From: Herbiconiux ginsengi
Lineage (GTDB): Bacteria; Actinomycetota; Actinomycetes; Actinomycetales; Microbacteriaceae
Assembly (NCBI RefSeq): GCF_900107435.1
Contig: NZ_FNPZ01000004.1
Coordinates: 310,001-374,000, forward strand
Reading direction: 5' to 3'
DNA length: 64,000 nucleotides
Position 1 is the stretch's first letter. Each line of letters begins with the position of its first letter. The translations under genes were made by a program, and so were the position numbers. Below the pieces are notes generated by a model, which worked only from the letters and a program-made list of their open reading frames with translations, had not been told where the DNA came from and ran no database searches. This document shows, one piece after another, positions 43,893-55,779 of the stretch.

Positions 43893-45494
43893 ATGCCCTC
43901 CTCAGACAGCCCATCCACATCGCAGTTCGGCGAGTTCCCCTTCGTCGTCGTCTCGAACCGGCTCCCGGTCGACCGCGTGGTCGATGCGGACGGGAATTCG
44001 ACCTTCCGCACCTCGCCCGGTGGCCTGGTCACGGCGCTGGAACCGGTGATGCGCGATGCCGACGGAGCCTGGATCGGCTGGACGGGCACGGCCGACGACG
44101 AAGCCGATCCCTTCGAGAACGACGGCATCCACCTCATCCCGGTGGCCCTCTCGGGCGCCGAGATCGAGCTGTACTACGAGGGCTTCTCGAACGACACGCT
44201 CTGGCCGCTCTATCACGACGTCATCGCTCCTCCGGCATATCACCGGGAGTGGTGGGAGAGCTACGTGGTCGTGAACCAGCGCTTCGCCGATCGGGCCGCC
44301 GAGGTCTCGGCCGAGGGCGGCACCGTCTGGGTGCAGGACTACCAGCTCCAGCTGGTTCCGCGGATGCTCCGTGAACAGCGCCCCGATCTCACCATCGGCT
44401 TCTTCAATCACATTCCTTTTCCGGCATACGGCATCTACTCCCAGCTGCCGTGGCGCACGCAGATCATCGAGGGTCTGCTCGGCGCCGATGTCATCGGCTT
44501 CCAGCGCACCGCCGACGCGGGCAATTTCTCGCGCGCGGTGCGGCGGCTGCTGGGCTACCAGTCGAAGGGCACGGTCATCGACGTGCCGGTCGAGGCCGAG
44601 TCGGAGGTCGCGAGCGCGAAGCACCGCATCTCGACGGTTCGCGACGACAAGCTGGTGCGCACGGTGGTGGCCAAGGCCTTCCCGATCTCGATCGACGCCG
44701 CCAGCTACGAGGAGCTGGCTCACCGGCCCGACATCCAGGCCCGTGCGATCGAGATCCGGAATGGTCTCGGCAATCCCGACGTGGTCATGCTCGGCGTCGA
44801 CCGCCTCGACTACACCAAGGGCATCGGACACCGGCTCAAGGCCTTCGGCGAATTGCTGGCCGACGGCGACCTCGACGTCGAGGAGGTCACCCTCGTGCAG
44901 GTGGCGAGCCCCAGCCGCGAGCGCGTGCGCACCTACCAGAAGCTGCGCGACGAGATCGAGCTGACCGTCGGGCGCATCAACGGCGACTACTCCACCATCA
45001 GTCACACGGCGATCAGCTACCTGCACCACGGCTACCCGCGCGAGGAGATGGTGGCGCTGTACCTCGCGGCCGACGTCATGCTCGTCACGGCGCTCCGCGA
45101 CGGCATGAACCTCGTGGCGAAGGAGTACGTCGCCACCCGTTTCGACAACGACGGCGTGCTGGTGCTGAGCGAGTTCGCCGGCGCCTCCGACGAACTGAGA
45201 ACGGCCCTGCGCGTGAATCCGCACGACATCGAAGGGCTGAAAGAGGCCATCCTGCAGGCCAAGCAGATGCCGAGGAGCGAGCGGGCGCGGCGGATGCGAG
45301 CCATGCGCAAGCGGGTGCAGGAGAACGACGTGGCGCGCTGGTCGTCGTCGTTCCTGGCCGCCCTCGCCACGCCTTCGCACGACCTGGCGCTGCCGAAGGC
45401 CAACGCGCGACCGGGCCAGGGGCGCTCGCGTGACGATCGGGCGGCCCGTGCCGAAGCTCGCGCCGAAGAGCGCGCGACGGAGGAGGCTCGATGA
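43893..45494 (+). CDS. otsA: Trehalose-6-phosphate synthase
   Basis: 533 residues, GT20 glycosyltransferase condensing UDP- (or GDP-) glucose with glucose-6-phosphate. Motifs VVVSNRLPV, GWTG, VWVQDYQLQLVP, GFFNHIPFPA, MLGVDRLDYTKGI and DGMNLVAKEYVA cover both substrate sites. A charged Arg/Glu/Ala tail (from about 490) extends beyond the family core. ATG 43893 chosen; upstream frame crosses the opposite-strand gene. Overlaps otsB by 4 nt. Confidence 0.94.
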   Translation: MPSSDSPSTSQFGEFPFVVVSNRLPVDRVVDADGNSTFRTSPGGLVTALEPVMRDADGAWIGWTGTADDEADPFENDGIHLIPVALSGAEIELYYEGFSNDTLWPLYHDVIAPPAYHREWWESYVVVNQRFADRAAEVSAEGGTVWVQDYQLQLVPRMLREQRPDLTIGFFNHIPFPAYGIYSQLPWRTQIIEGLLGADVIGFQRTADAGNFSRAVRRLLGYQSKGTVIDVPVEAESEVASAKHRISTVRDDKLVRTVVAKAFPISIDAASYEELAHRPDIQARAIEIRNGLGNPDVVMLGVDRLDYTKGIGHRLKAFGELLADGDLDVEEVTLVQVASPSRERVRTYQKLRDEIELTVGRINGDYSTISHTAISYLHHGYPREEMVALYLAADVMLVTALRDGMNLVAKEYVATRFDNDGVLVLSEFAGASDELRTALRVNPHDIEGLKEAILQAKQMPRSERARRMRAMRKRVQENDVARWSSSFLAALATPSHDLALPKANARPGQGRSRDDRAARAEARAEERATEEAR

Positions 45495-46381
45495 GCATCA
45501 CGTCGCCGAATCCGACCGGACCGATCCGGCACGAGCGCGAGCACGCCGCTCCTGATGCGCGTGCCGACGCCGATCTGCTCGAGTCCACCAGCGGGCCGGT
45601 CGAGCGCGAACTGCTCGACGGCCTGCACCGGCTGGCCTCGGCCGAGCGGCTGCTGGTGGCCATCGACTTCGACGGAACACTCGCCCCCGAGGTCGACGAA
45701 CCGAGCCGCGCCCGTGCCCTGCCCGAGGCGCGGGAGGCCCTGTTGCGCCTGATCGCGCTGCCCGCCACCCGGGTCGCCCTGGTCTCCGGGCGGGCGATGG
45801 AGAGCCTCGAGCAGGTGAGTGACCTGCCCGACGAGGTGCTCCTCGTGGGGTCGCACGGGGTGGAGATCCGTCTCGACGGCCCGACCCAGCTCACCCTCGA
45901 CACCGTCGAGCTCGAACAAGTGGATGCGCTGAGCGAGGTGCTCGAGGGCGTCGCCGACTCGATCGAGAACGTCTGGATCGAGTCGAAGCCGGCCGGATTC
46001 GCCCTGCACACCCGGCTCGCGACCGAGGCCGACAGCCGCCTGGCGCACATGGTGGCGCTCGACGAGGCGCATTCCGAGGTGGAGGGGCTCACGGTGCGCG
46101 AGGGCAAGAACGTGCTGGAGTTCTCGGTGCGCAACACCACCAAAGGCGAGGCGCTGCTGCATCTGAAGGAGTACGTGCGGGCGACTTCGGTGTTCTACGC
46201 GGGCGACGACGTCACCGACGAAGACGCCTTCGCGGTGCTCGGCCCGAACGACTTCGGGCTGAAGAGCGGGTCGGGGCGCACGATCGCCGAACACCGCGTC
46301 GAAGGGCCGCGGGAGGTCGCATCCGTTCTCGCGCTGCTGGCCGACTTCCGCGGTGGCGACTCCTCCACAGCACGGCTCTGA
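45491..46381 (+). CDS. otsB: Trehalose-6-phosphate phosphatase
   Basis: 296 residues, HAD-superfamily phosphatase producing trehalose. Nucleophile motif AIDFDGTLAPE (Asp59, Asp61), SGR in LVSGRAMESL, and Mg-binding YAGDDVTDEDAF. A ~50-residue N-terminal extension without recognised domain precedes the core. ATGA overlap with otsA gives strict coupling of the two steps. Confidence 0.93.
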   Translation: MSITSPNPTGPIRHEREHAAPDARADADLLESTSGPVERELLDGLHRLASAERLLVAIDFDGTLAPEVDEPSRARALPEAREALLRLIALPATRVALVSGRAMESLEQVSDLPDEVLLVGSHGVEIRLDGPTQLTLDTVELEQVDALSEVLEGVADSIENVWIESKPAGFALHTRLATEADSRLAHMVALDEAHSEVEGLTVREGKNVLEFSVRNTTKGEALLHLKEYVRATSVFYAGDDVTDEDAFAVLGPNDFGLKSGSGRTIAEHRVEGPREVASVLALLADFRGGDSSTARL

Positions 46382-46447
46382 GCGTGCGCCGTCCACAGCC
46401 CGGCCCCGCGTGCCGGAGCACCCCTCCGCCGGTTCTAAACTCGTAAC

Positions 46448-48142
46448 ATGCCGGAAATAGACATCAAGCCACGGAGCCGCACCGTCACCGACGGAATCGA
46501 AGCCCTCACCTCGCGCGGAATGCTCCGCGGCGTCGGAATGGGCGACGGAGACTGGGAGAAGCCCCAGATCGGCATCGCGAGCTCGTGGAACGAGATCACG
46601 CCGTGCAACCTCTCGCTCGAGCGGCTCGCCCGGGCGTCGAAGGAGGGCGTGCACGCCGGTGGCGGCTACCCCCTGCAGTTCGGCACCATCTCGGTGTCCG
46701 ACGGCATCTCGATGGGCCACGAGGGCATGCACTTCTCTCTGGTGTCGCGCGAGGTCATCGCCGACTCGGTCGAGACCGTCATGATGGCCGAGCGCCTCGA
46801 CGGGTCGGTGCTGCTGGCCGGCTGCGACAAGTCGCTCCCCGGCATGCTGATGGCAGCGGCGCGCCTCGACCTCGCGTCGGTGTTCCTCTACGCCGGATCG
46901 ATCGCCCCCGGCTGGGTCAAGCTCTCCGACGGCACGGAGAAAGACATCACCATCATCGACTCCTTCGAGGCCGTCGGCGCCGTGCGGGCCGGCCGGATGT
47001 CGATGGAAGACGCGCACCGCATCGAGTGCGCCTTCGCGCCGGGTGAAGGTTCCTGCGGCGGCATGTACACCGCGAACACCATGGCCAGCGCGGCCGAAGC
47101 GATGGGCATGAGCCTCCCCGGCTCGGCGTCGCCGGCCGCAGCCGATCGTCGTCGCGACTACTTCGCGCACCGCTCGGGTGAGGCCGTGGTGAACATGCTG
47201 CGCCTCGGCCTCACGGCCCGCGACATCATCACCAAGAAGTCGCTCGAGAACGCGATCGCCGTGGGCATGGCCTTCGGCGGGTCGACCAACCTCGTGCTGC
47301 ACCTGCTCGCCATCGCGGCCGAGGCCGAGGTCGAGCTCACGCTGGCCGACTTCAACAAGATCGGCGACAAGGTGCCGCACATCGGCGACCTCAAGCCCTT
47401 CGGTCGCTTCGTGATGAACGACGTCGATCGCCACGGCGGTGTGCCGGCCGTCATGAAGGCGCTGCTCGACGAGGGACTCCTGCACGGCGACGCGATGACG
47501 GTCACCGGCAAGACCATCGAGGAGAACCTCGCCGAGATGGACATCGCGCCGCTCGACGGCGAGGTGCTGCGGCCGCTGTCGAACCCGATCCACAAGTCGG
47601 GCGGGCTCACCGTGCTCACCGGAACCATGGCCCCCGAGGGCGCCGTGGTGAAGTCGGCCGGCTTCGACGCCGACGTCTTCGAGGGCCCGGCGCGCGTCTT
47701 CGAGCGCGAGCGGGCGGCGATGGATGCGCTCACCGAGGGCCGCATCAACGCCGGCGACGTCGTGGTCATCCGCTACGAGGGTCCGAAGGGTGGTCCGGGA
47801 ATGCGCGAGATGCTCGCCATCACGGCGGCCATCAAGGGCGCAGGCCTCGGAAAGGATGTACTACTATTGACCGACGGCAGATTCTCAGGCGGCACAACCG
47901 GACTGTGTATCGGCCACATAGCACCCGAAGCGGTGGACGCAGGTCCCATCGCCTTCGTGCGCGATGGTGATCTAATACGGGTCGATATCGCAGCTCGCTC
48001 GCTCGACCTACTTGTCGAACCCGCTGAGCTAGCAGCTCGCCGAGATGGCTGGGCTCCACTTCCTCCGCGCTATACCCGTGGCGTTCTCGCGAAGTACTCC
48101 AAGCTCGTGCACTCCGCCGCGGAGGGCGCGATCACCGGGTAG
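46448..48142 (+). CDS. ilvD: Dihydroxy-acid dehydratase
   Basis: 564 residues, third common step of Ile/Val synthesis. Iron-sulphur cysteines are visible at [19 protein letters not shown] and [12 protein letters not shown]. The ATG is 6 nt after a -10 TAAACT (46436-46441), predicting a leaderless transcript. Codon use changes sharply in the last ~70 codons (47860-48075): CTA x5, ATA x2, AGA, TTG, CTT x2, unlike the rest of the gene; the protein sequence remains a normal IlvD C-terminus. Confidence 0.94.
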   Translation: MPEIDIKPRSRTVTDGIEALTSRGMLRGVGMGDGDWEKPQIGIASSWNEITPCNLSLERLARASKEGVHAGGGYPLQFGTISVSDGISMGHEGMHFSLVSREVIADSVETVMMAERLDGSVLLAGCDKSLPGMLMAAARLDLASVFLYAGSIAPGWVKLSDGTEKDITIIDSFEAVGAVRAGRMSMEDAHRIECAFAPGEGSCGGMYTANTMASAAEAMGMSLPGSASPAAADRRRDYFAHRSGEAVVNMLRLGLTARDIITKKSLENAIAVGMAFGGSTNLVLHLLAIAAEAEVELTLADFNKIGDKVPHIGDLKPFGRFVMNDVDRHGGVPAVMKALLDEGLLHGDAMTVTGKTIEENLAEMDIAPLDGEVLRPLSNPIHKSGGLTVLTGTMAPEGAVVKSAGFDADVFEGPARVFERERAAMDALTEGRINAGDVVVIRYEGPKGGPGMREMLAITAAIKGAGLGKDVLLLTDGRFSGGTTGLCIGHIAPEAVDAGPIAFVRDGDLIRVDIAARSLDLLVEPAELAARRDGWAPLPPRYTRGVLAKYSKLVHSAAEGAITG

Positions 48143-48182
48143 TTCGCGCATCCCTCACCCGCGCTCGAATTTAGGACACTAC

Positions 48183-51559
<3,377 letters not shown>

Positions 51560-51573
51560 CCTCTCCGCATCAC

Positions 51574-51607
51574 GAAGGGCCTCGGAACTCGCGTTCCGGG
51601 GCCCTTC
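51574..51607. terminator. Bidirectional terminator after ilvC
   Basis: 15-bp stem with a single G-T wobble (GAAGGGCCTCGGAAC against GTTCCGGGGCCCTTC), 4-nt loop. Sits 14 bp after the ilvC stop and 6 bp before the convergent MFS stop. Confidence 0.8.
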
Positions 51608-51613
51608 GGCGTT

Positions 51614-53047
51614 TCAGCTGCGAACAGTGTGCGCGGCGACATGAGGCACCGCGGCGGATGACGGTGTGCGCGGGTTTCGGATGCCGACGAACGACACGAT
51701 GCCGCCCGCCAGCATCAGCACCGCGGCCAGCCCCACCACGCGCCCGAAGCCCTGCTCGCCGAGCGAACCGCCCGCGACCACGCCCACCAGTGCAATGCTC
51801 ACCAGGCCGGCCACGCGCGACACGGCGTTGTTGACCGCCGACCCGATGCCGGCCCGCGCCGGGTCGATCGAACCGAGAATGCCGCTCGTGAGCGGCGCGA
51901 CCGTCACGGCGAGCCCGAGCCCGATCAGCAGGATGCCCGGGAACAGCTGGAGCCAGTAGTCCACTTCGGCGTCGGCGGTGGCCGTCAGCAGGAACCCGAG
52001 GCCCGCGATCACCGGACCGATGCTCATGAACGACCGCGGCCCGAAGCGGCCCGCCAGGCGGCCGAACAGCGGCGAGAGGGCGAGCATCACGAGCGTCGAC
52101 GGCAGCGTCGCGAGGCCCGCCGCCGTCGCGCTGAACCCCGCGATCTGCTGCACGAACACGGCGATCGAGAAGAACCCCACCGAGAGGGCGCCGTAGATGA
52201 ACAGGGTGGCGATGTTGCCGAAGCCGAAGTTGCGCACCCGGAACAGGCCCAGCGGAAGCATCGGATTCTCGTGCCGGTGCTCCCACCACACGAAGGCGGC
52301 GAGGGAGAGCAGCCCGACGACCAGGGGCGCCAGCAACGCCGGACTCGACCAGCCGTAGCGACCCTGCTCGATCAGGGCGAACACCGGGCCGCCGAGGCCG
52401 ACCGCGCCGAGCGTGGCGCCCACCACGTCGACCTTCGGTCGATGATCCCGGGCGGGCCGCTCATCGCCGCCGGCCCGGGACATCAGCCAGACGGTGACGA
52501 TGATCGGGACGACGTTGATCGCGAAGATCAGCCGCCACGACGCCGTGTCGACGAGGATGCCGCCGAGCAGCGGTCCGGTGATGCCGGCCGCTCCGGTCCA
52601 CGCCGTCCAGGTGCCGATGGCCCGGCCCTGCGCCGGGCCGCTGAAGGTCGAGATGATGATCGCCAGAGAGCTCGGAACGAGAAGTGCCGCGGCCCCGCCC
52701 TGCAGCAGGCGCGCGACGATGAGAGACTCCGCCGTGGGCGCCACCGCGCACAGCAGCGAGGCGACGCCGAAGCCGATGAGCCCGATGCGCAGGATGCGGA
52801 AGCGCCCGAACGCGTCGGACAGCGAGCCGGCGAGCAGGATGAGCGACCCGAGCGTGATGAGGTAGGCATCCACCACCCACTGCTGCACGCCGAGTCCGCC
52901 GCCGAGTTCGCCCGTCATGGCAGGCAGGGCGACGTTCACCACCGAACCGTCGAGGAACGCCACGAACGACGCGAGGATGGCGATGGCGAGCACGAGGCGC
53001 TGATGGCGGCTCATTCGACCGGCGCTGCGGATCTCTGGGGTGGGCAT
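51614..53047 (-). CDS. MFS multidrug exporter (DHA2-like)
   Basis: 477 residues, about 14 hydrophobic segments; FLDGSVVNVALPAM in helix 1, LLAGSLSDAFGRFRILRIGLIGFG and GGILVDTASWRLIFAINVVPIIV. Similar architecture to the exporter at 34524 but no adjacent regulator. ATG 53047 preferred because GGAAGG is at optimal distance (6 nt); the ATG two codons earlier touches it. Divergent to the alpha/beta hydrolase. Confidence 0.88.
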   Translation of the reverse strand: MPTPEIRSAGRMSRHQRLVLAIAILASFVAFLDGSVVNVALPAMTGELGGGLGVQQWVVDAYLITLGSLILLAGSLSDAFGRFRILRIGLIGFGVASLLCAVAPTAESLIVARLLQGGAAALLVPSSLAIIISTFSGPAQGRAIGTWTAWTGAAGITGPLLGGILVDTASWRLIFAINVVPIIVTVWLMSRAGGDERPARDHRPKVDVVGATLGAVGLGGPVFALIEQGRYGWSSPALLAPLVVGLLSLAAFVWWEHRHENPMLPLGLFRVRNFGFGNIATLFIYGALSVGFFSIAVFVQQIAGFSATAAGLATLPSTLVMLALSPLFGRLAGRFGPRSFMSIGPVIAGLGFLLTATADAEVDYWLQLFPGILLIGLGLAVTVAPLTSGILGSIDPARAGIGSAVNNAVSRVAGLVSIALVGVVAGGSLGEQGFGRVVGLAAVLMLAGGIVSFVGIRNPRTPSSAAVPHVAAHTVRS

Positions 53048-53200
53048 GGGCATCCTTCCGTCGTTCTTCGGAGTCGTCTCTGCAGCTCTGACCGGCCCGG
53101 CCGGCCGGCTGTGACGACGGAGGCGCCCTCGCGGTGGTCACAAGCCGGTGCGGTGGCCGGTCGTGGCTTGTATCGTTCCCCCAGGCAGACAGGCGAGACC

Positions 53201-54106
53201 ATGACGTCGACCGCTACCCTCCGCACCGTGCAGACGCGCACCCTCGACGTCTCCTATCTCGAGACGGGGCCCGACGACGGCGCCCCGGTCATCCTGCTGC
53301 ACGGCTTTCCCTACGACGTGGAGAGCTACCGCGAGGTCGCGCCGAGGCTGGCCGCTGAGGGCCGGCGCGTCATCGTTCCGTATCTGCGCGGTCACGGCCC
53401 GACCCGGTTCCTCGACCCCGAGACGCCTCGCTCGGGCCAGCAGGCCGCGCTGGGCGCCGACGTGGTCGAGGTGATGGACGCGCTCGACATCCCGCGAGCC
53501 GTGCTGGCGGGCTACGACTGGGGTGGCCGGGCCGCCTGCGTCGCCGCGGCACTCCAGCCCGATCGGGTGACCGGGTTGGTGTCGGTGAACGGATACCTCA
53601 TCCACGACATCCGTGCTGCGATGAAACCGCTTCCGCCGGCGCTCGAGGCCGGGTTCTGGTATTTCTTCTATTTCCTGACCGATCGCGGATACGCGGGACT
53701 CACGGCGAACCGCCGCGAGCTCGCCGAGGTGATCTGGCGGCGCAACTCACCGGAGTGGCCGTTCGACGACGCCACGCTCGACCGCACCGCGCGATCGTTC
53801 GAGAACCCCGACTATGTCGACGTCGTCATCCACTCCTACCGTCACCGACTGGGCGCCGCGCCCGGCGCTCCCGAGTACGAAGCCGCCGAGCAGGCGCTGG
53901 CCGCGTTGCCGGCGATCTCCGTACCCACGATCACGCTCGACGGCATGGCCGACGGCAACTTTCCCGCGACCGACGGGTCGGCGAGCGCCCCGCACTTCAG
54001 CGGTCCTCGCGAGCACCGCCAGGTGCCGCACGCCGGCCACAACCTGCCGCAGGAGGCGCCGGACGCCTTCGCCGCAGCGGTGCGCGACGTGGCCGCGCTC
54101 ACGTAA
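53201..54106 (+). CDS. Alpha/beta hydrolase
   Basis: 301 residues. HGFPYDVESYREVAPRL (oxyanion region), nucleophile elbow AGYDWGGRAA where the residue between Gly-Tyr and Trp is Asp, and late histidine PHAGHNLPQEAP. Asp nucleophile plus DWGG is typical of epoxide hydrolase/haloalkane dehalogenase-like members rather than serine esterases. ATG 53201; a TATCGT -10 candidate lies 24-30 nt upstream. Substrate unknown. Confidence 0.87.
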   Translation: MTSTATLRTVQTRTLDVSYLETGPDDGAPVILLHGFPYDVESYREVAPRLAAEGRRVIVPYLRGHGPTRFLDPETPRSGQQAALGADVVEVMDALDIPRAVLAGYDWGGRAACVAAALQPDRVTGLVSVNGYLIHDIRAAMKPLPPALEAGFWYFFYFLTDRGYAGLTANRRELAEVIWRRNSPEWPFDDATLDRTARSFENPDYVDVVIHSYRHRLGAAPGAPEYEAAEQALAALPAISVPTITLDGMADGNFPATDGSASAPHFSGPREHRQVPHAGHNLPQEAPDAFAAAVRDVAALT

Positions 54107-54119
54107 GCGGCTGGGCGTT

Positions 54120-54175
54120 GAGTCGCCAAGACACGCCGCAACCCCTGTGGGGTTTGCGGCGTGTCTTGGCGACTC
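54120..54175. terminator. Very long perfect hairpin after the hydrolase gene
   Basis: 22-bp perfect arms (start GAGTCGCCAAGACACGCC, end GGCGTGTCTTGGCGACTC), extended by CCCC/GGGG around a TGT loop. Starts 14 nt after the stop. Too regular for a mere chance structure; likely terminator and possibly a dispersed intergenic element. Confidence 0.75.
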
Positions 54176-54536
54176 GAGGGGTGGCGGCGGGGCGCTCAGT
54201 CGGCGCGAACGGCGTTCTGGAGCACGCCCGCCGCGGCGAGAGGCGTGCCCACGGCCTGATCCAGCTCCAGGAGGACGCTGTTCGAACGGCTGACGCCCCC
54301 GGCCCCACCCATGGCTCCCGTGCCGGACGGGCGGTGGAGGCGAGCCACCAAGGCGCCGTCGCATCCGTCACCCCCGCCTGACTGCCGTCGCCTGTCGCGT
54401 ACAGCGGGCTGTTCGTTCGAAATCGCAAACCTCGTGCCAACCGACCCCCTCCACACCCCGGTCGTGCGCAGGAGTGCGGTTTCGAACGCCCTACCCGTGA
54501 GGTGAGGCTCGGGAGGGTGCGCGATAGGGTGATGGC
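54176..54536. other. Gene-free interval with inverted repeat
   Basis: About 360 bp with no convincing gene. A minus-strand frame of 86 codons (54196-54456) has atypical composition and no recognised family. An imperfect inverted repeat TTCGAAATCGCA ... TGCGGTTTCGAA lies at about 54416-54488. The right end holds the -10 TAGGGT (54525-54530) of the next gene. Confidence 0.5.
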
Positions 54537-55232
54537 ATGAGTGATCGCCGGGATGACGACGCGCTCGCCTGGGCGGGCGACGACGACCCGACCCTTGCGC
54601 CCGTGGTGTCGCCGATCGCCGGCGACGCGCCGGACGACGAGATCACCGAGCTGCCCGAGGCATCCGCGGCCGCCGTATCCGCGCCGACCGAGCGCGCCAC
54701 GCCGCCAGCCGGCGGTTCCGCCGCCTCCGCCGCGCCCGCCTCCGCCTCGGATGGTTCTGCCGCGACCGCTCGCGCCGCTACCGTGCCGGATGCGATCGTG
54801 GCCGCTTCGACGTCCGCTGCAGCGCCCGCGGCCGCATCTGCTGCGCCTGCCACGGCGCCCGCCCGCCGCACCGTGCTCGACGAGGCGGAGGAGGCCGAAG
54901 ACCGCGCCGTCGACAAGGAGCTCGCCGAGGCCGAGGCCGCGTCGAAGCAGCTGAGCTCGCCCGCCCTGATCGGCATGGGCATCCTCGGCGGCGTGTACCT
55001 GCTCTACACGATCGGCTGGATCGTGAGCTTCTCGCGCTACCAGACACCGCTCACGGTCGACTTCTCGGTGGTGAGCTACCGCATCACGCTGGCGCTCGCC
55101 ATCGCGGCCACGCCGCTCTGGTTCGTGGGCACCTTGCTGCTCACGCAGGCGAAGGACATCCGGTTCCGGTTCCTCTGGCTCGTCATCGGCGTGCTCGTAC
55201 TCGTGCCCTGGCCGTTCCTGATGGGGGTGTGA
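54537..55232 (+). CDS. Membrane protein with long Ala-rich acidic N-terminus
   Basis: 231 residues: residues 1-110 are low-complexity Ala/Pro/Ser and acidic, 110-145 acidic helix (DEAEEAEDRAVDKELAEAEAA), then three hydrophobic helices (about 143-163, 178-200, 210-230). ATG 54537 is 6 nt after -10 TAGGGT, predicting a leaderless mRNA. One nt before the next membrane-protein gene; the two probably work together. Function unknown. Confidence 0.75.
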   Translation: MSDRRDDDALAWAGDDDPTLAPVVSPIAGDAPDDEITELPEASAAAVSAPTERATPPAGGSAASAAPASASDGSAATARAATVPDAIVAASTSAAAPAAASAAPATAPARRTVLDEAEEAEDRAVDKELAEAEAASKQLSSPALIGMGILGGVYLLYTIGWIVSFSRYQTPLTVDFSVVSYRITLALAIAATPLWFVGTLLLTQAKDIRFRFLWLVIGVLVLVPWPFLMGV

Positions 55233-55233
55233 G

Positions 55234-55593
55234 ATGAGCGACGCTATCGTGACCGCGCCGGTCAAGCCTGCGAAGCGCGGCTTCCGCACCTTCGGCCGCG
55301 CCGGCTGGGCCGTGGCCCTCGTCTTCGCGTTCCTGTTCGCCTACCACCTGTGGGGCGGCATCGCGAACCTCATCGCCGTGGTCTCGACCTTCTCGAGCTT
55401 CGGTGTGGCCGTGCCGGGCAATATCTGGGCGCTGGTGATCGCCTACGCCGTGGTGCCGATCGTGATCTACGCCGCAGCGCTGGTCATCGGCCGCCAGCTC
55501 TCGAACTTCGGGCGCATCGTGGTGTTCGTCGTGGGCTTCGCGGTGGTCTCGGTGATCTCGCTCGACATCCTGGTCATCGCCTCGGCCGCCTGA
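55234..55593 (+). CDS. Small membrane protein
   Basis: 119 residues with three hydrophobic helices (about 25-48, 62-85, 93-117). ATG 55234 follows directly after the upstream gene with GGGGGTG before it. No family recognised; conserved pairing with 54537 would be expected. Confidence 0.75.
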   Translation: MSDAIVTAPVKPAKRGFRTFGRAGWAVALVFAFLFAYHLWGGIANLIAVVSTFSSFGVAVPGNIWALVIAYAVVPIVIYAAALVIGRQLSNFGRIVVFVVGFAVVSVISLDILVIASAA

Positions 55594-55595
55594 CC

Positions 55596-55716
55596 CCGGC
55601 GGGATCATCGCCGCCATCGTGCGCGGCACGAAGTGGTTCAGGCCCCTGCCGACGAACACGACAGCGATCAGGATGCGCAGAACGCCGACGATGACGTCGA
55701 GCGTCACAGAGTCCAT
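55596..55716 (-). pseudogene. DoxX-like gene remnant (N-terminal part only)
   Basis: About 40 codons from ATG 55716 encode VIVGVLRILIAVVFVGRGLNHFVPRTMAAMIPPG, which resembles the first helix and the GxNHF...MIPP segment of DoxX-type membrane proteins. Beyond about 55596 the frame continues only as the antisense of the 55234 gene, so the remaining two-thirds of a normal DoxX (~130 residues) are missing. Likely a decayed gene truncated by rearrangement; alternatively a very short protein. Confidence 0.6.
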
Positions 55717-55779
55717 GGCCTCATTCCGCCTGCACTACAGTTGAGAGGCTCCCACCAGACCAACCGAAGGACCCGATCC

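Noticed and set aside
43902-47593. Large minus-strand open frames opposite otsA, otsB and ilvD
   Set aside because: Antisense frames typical of third-position GC bias; sense genes are unequivocal.
54196-54456. 86-codon minus-strand ORF in the gap before 54537
   Set aside because: No ribosome site, no recognised domain, atypical Gly/Arg-rich start; kept only as a note in the gene-free interval.
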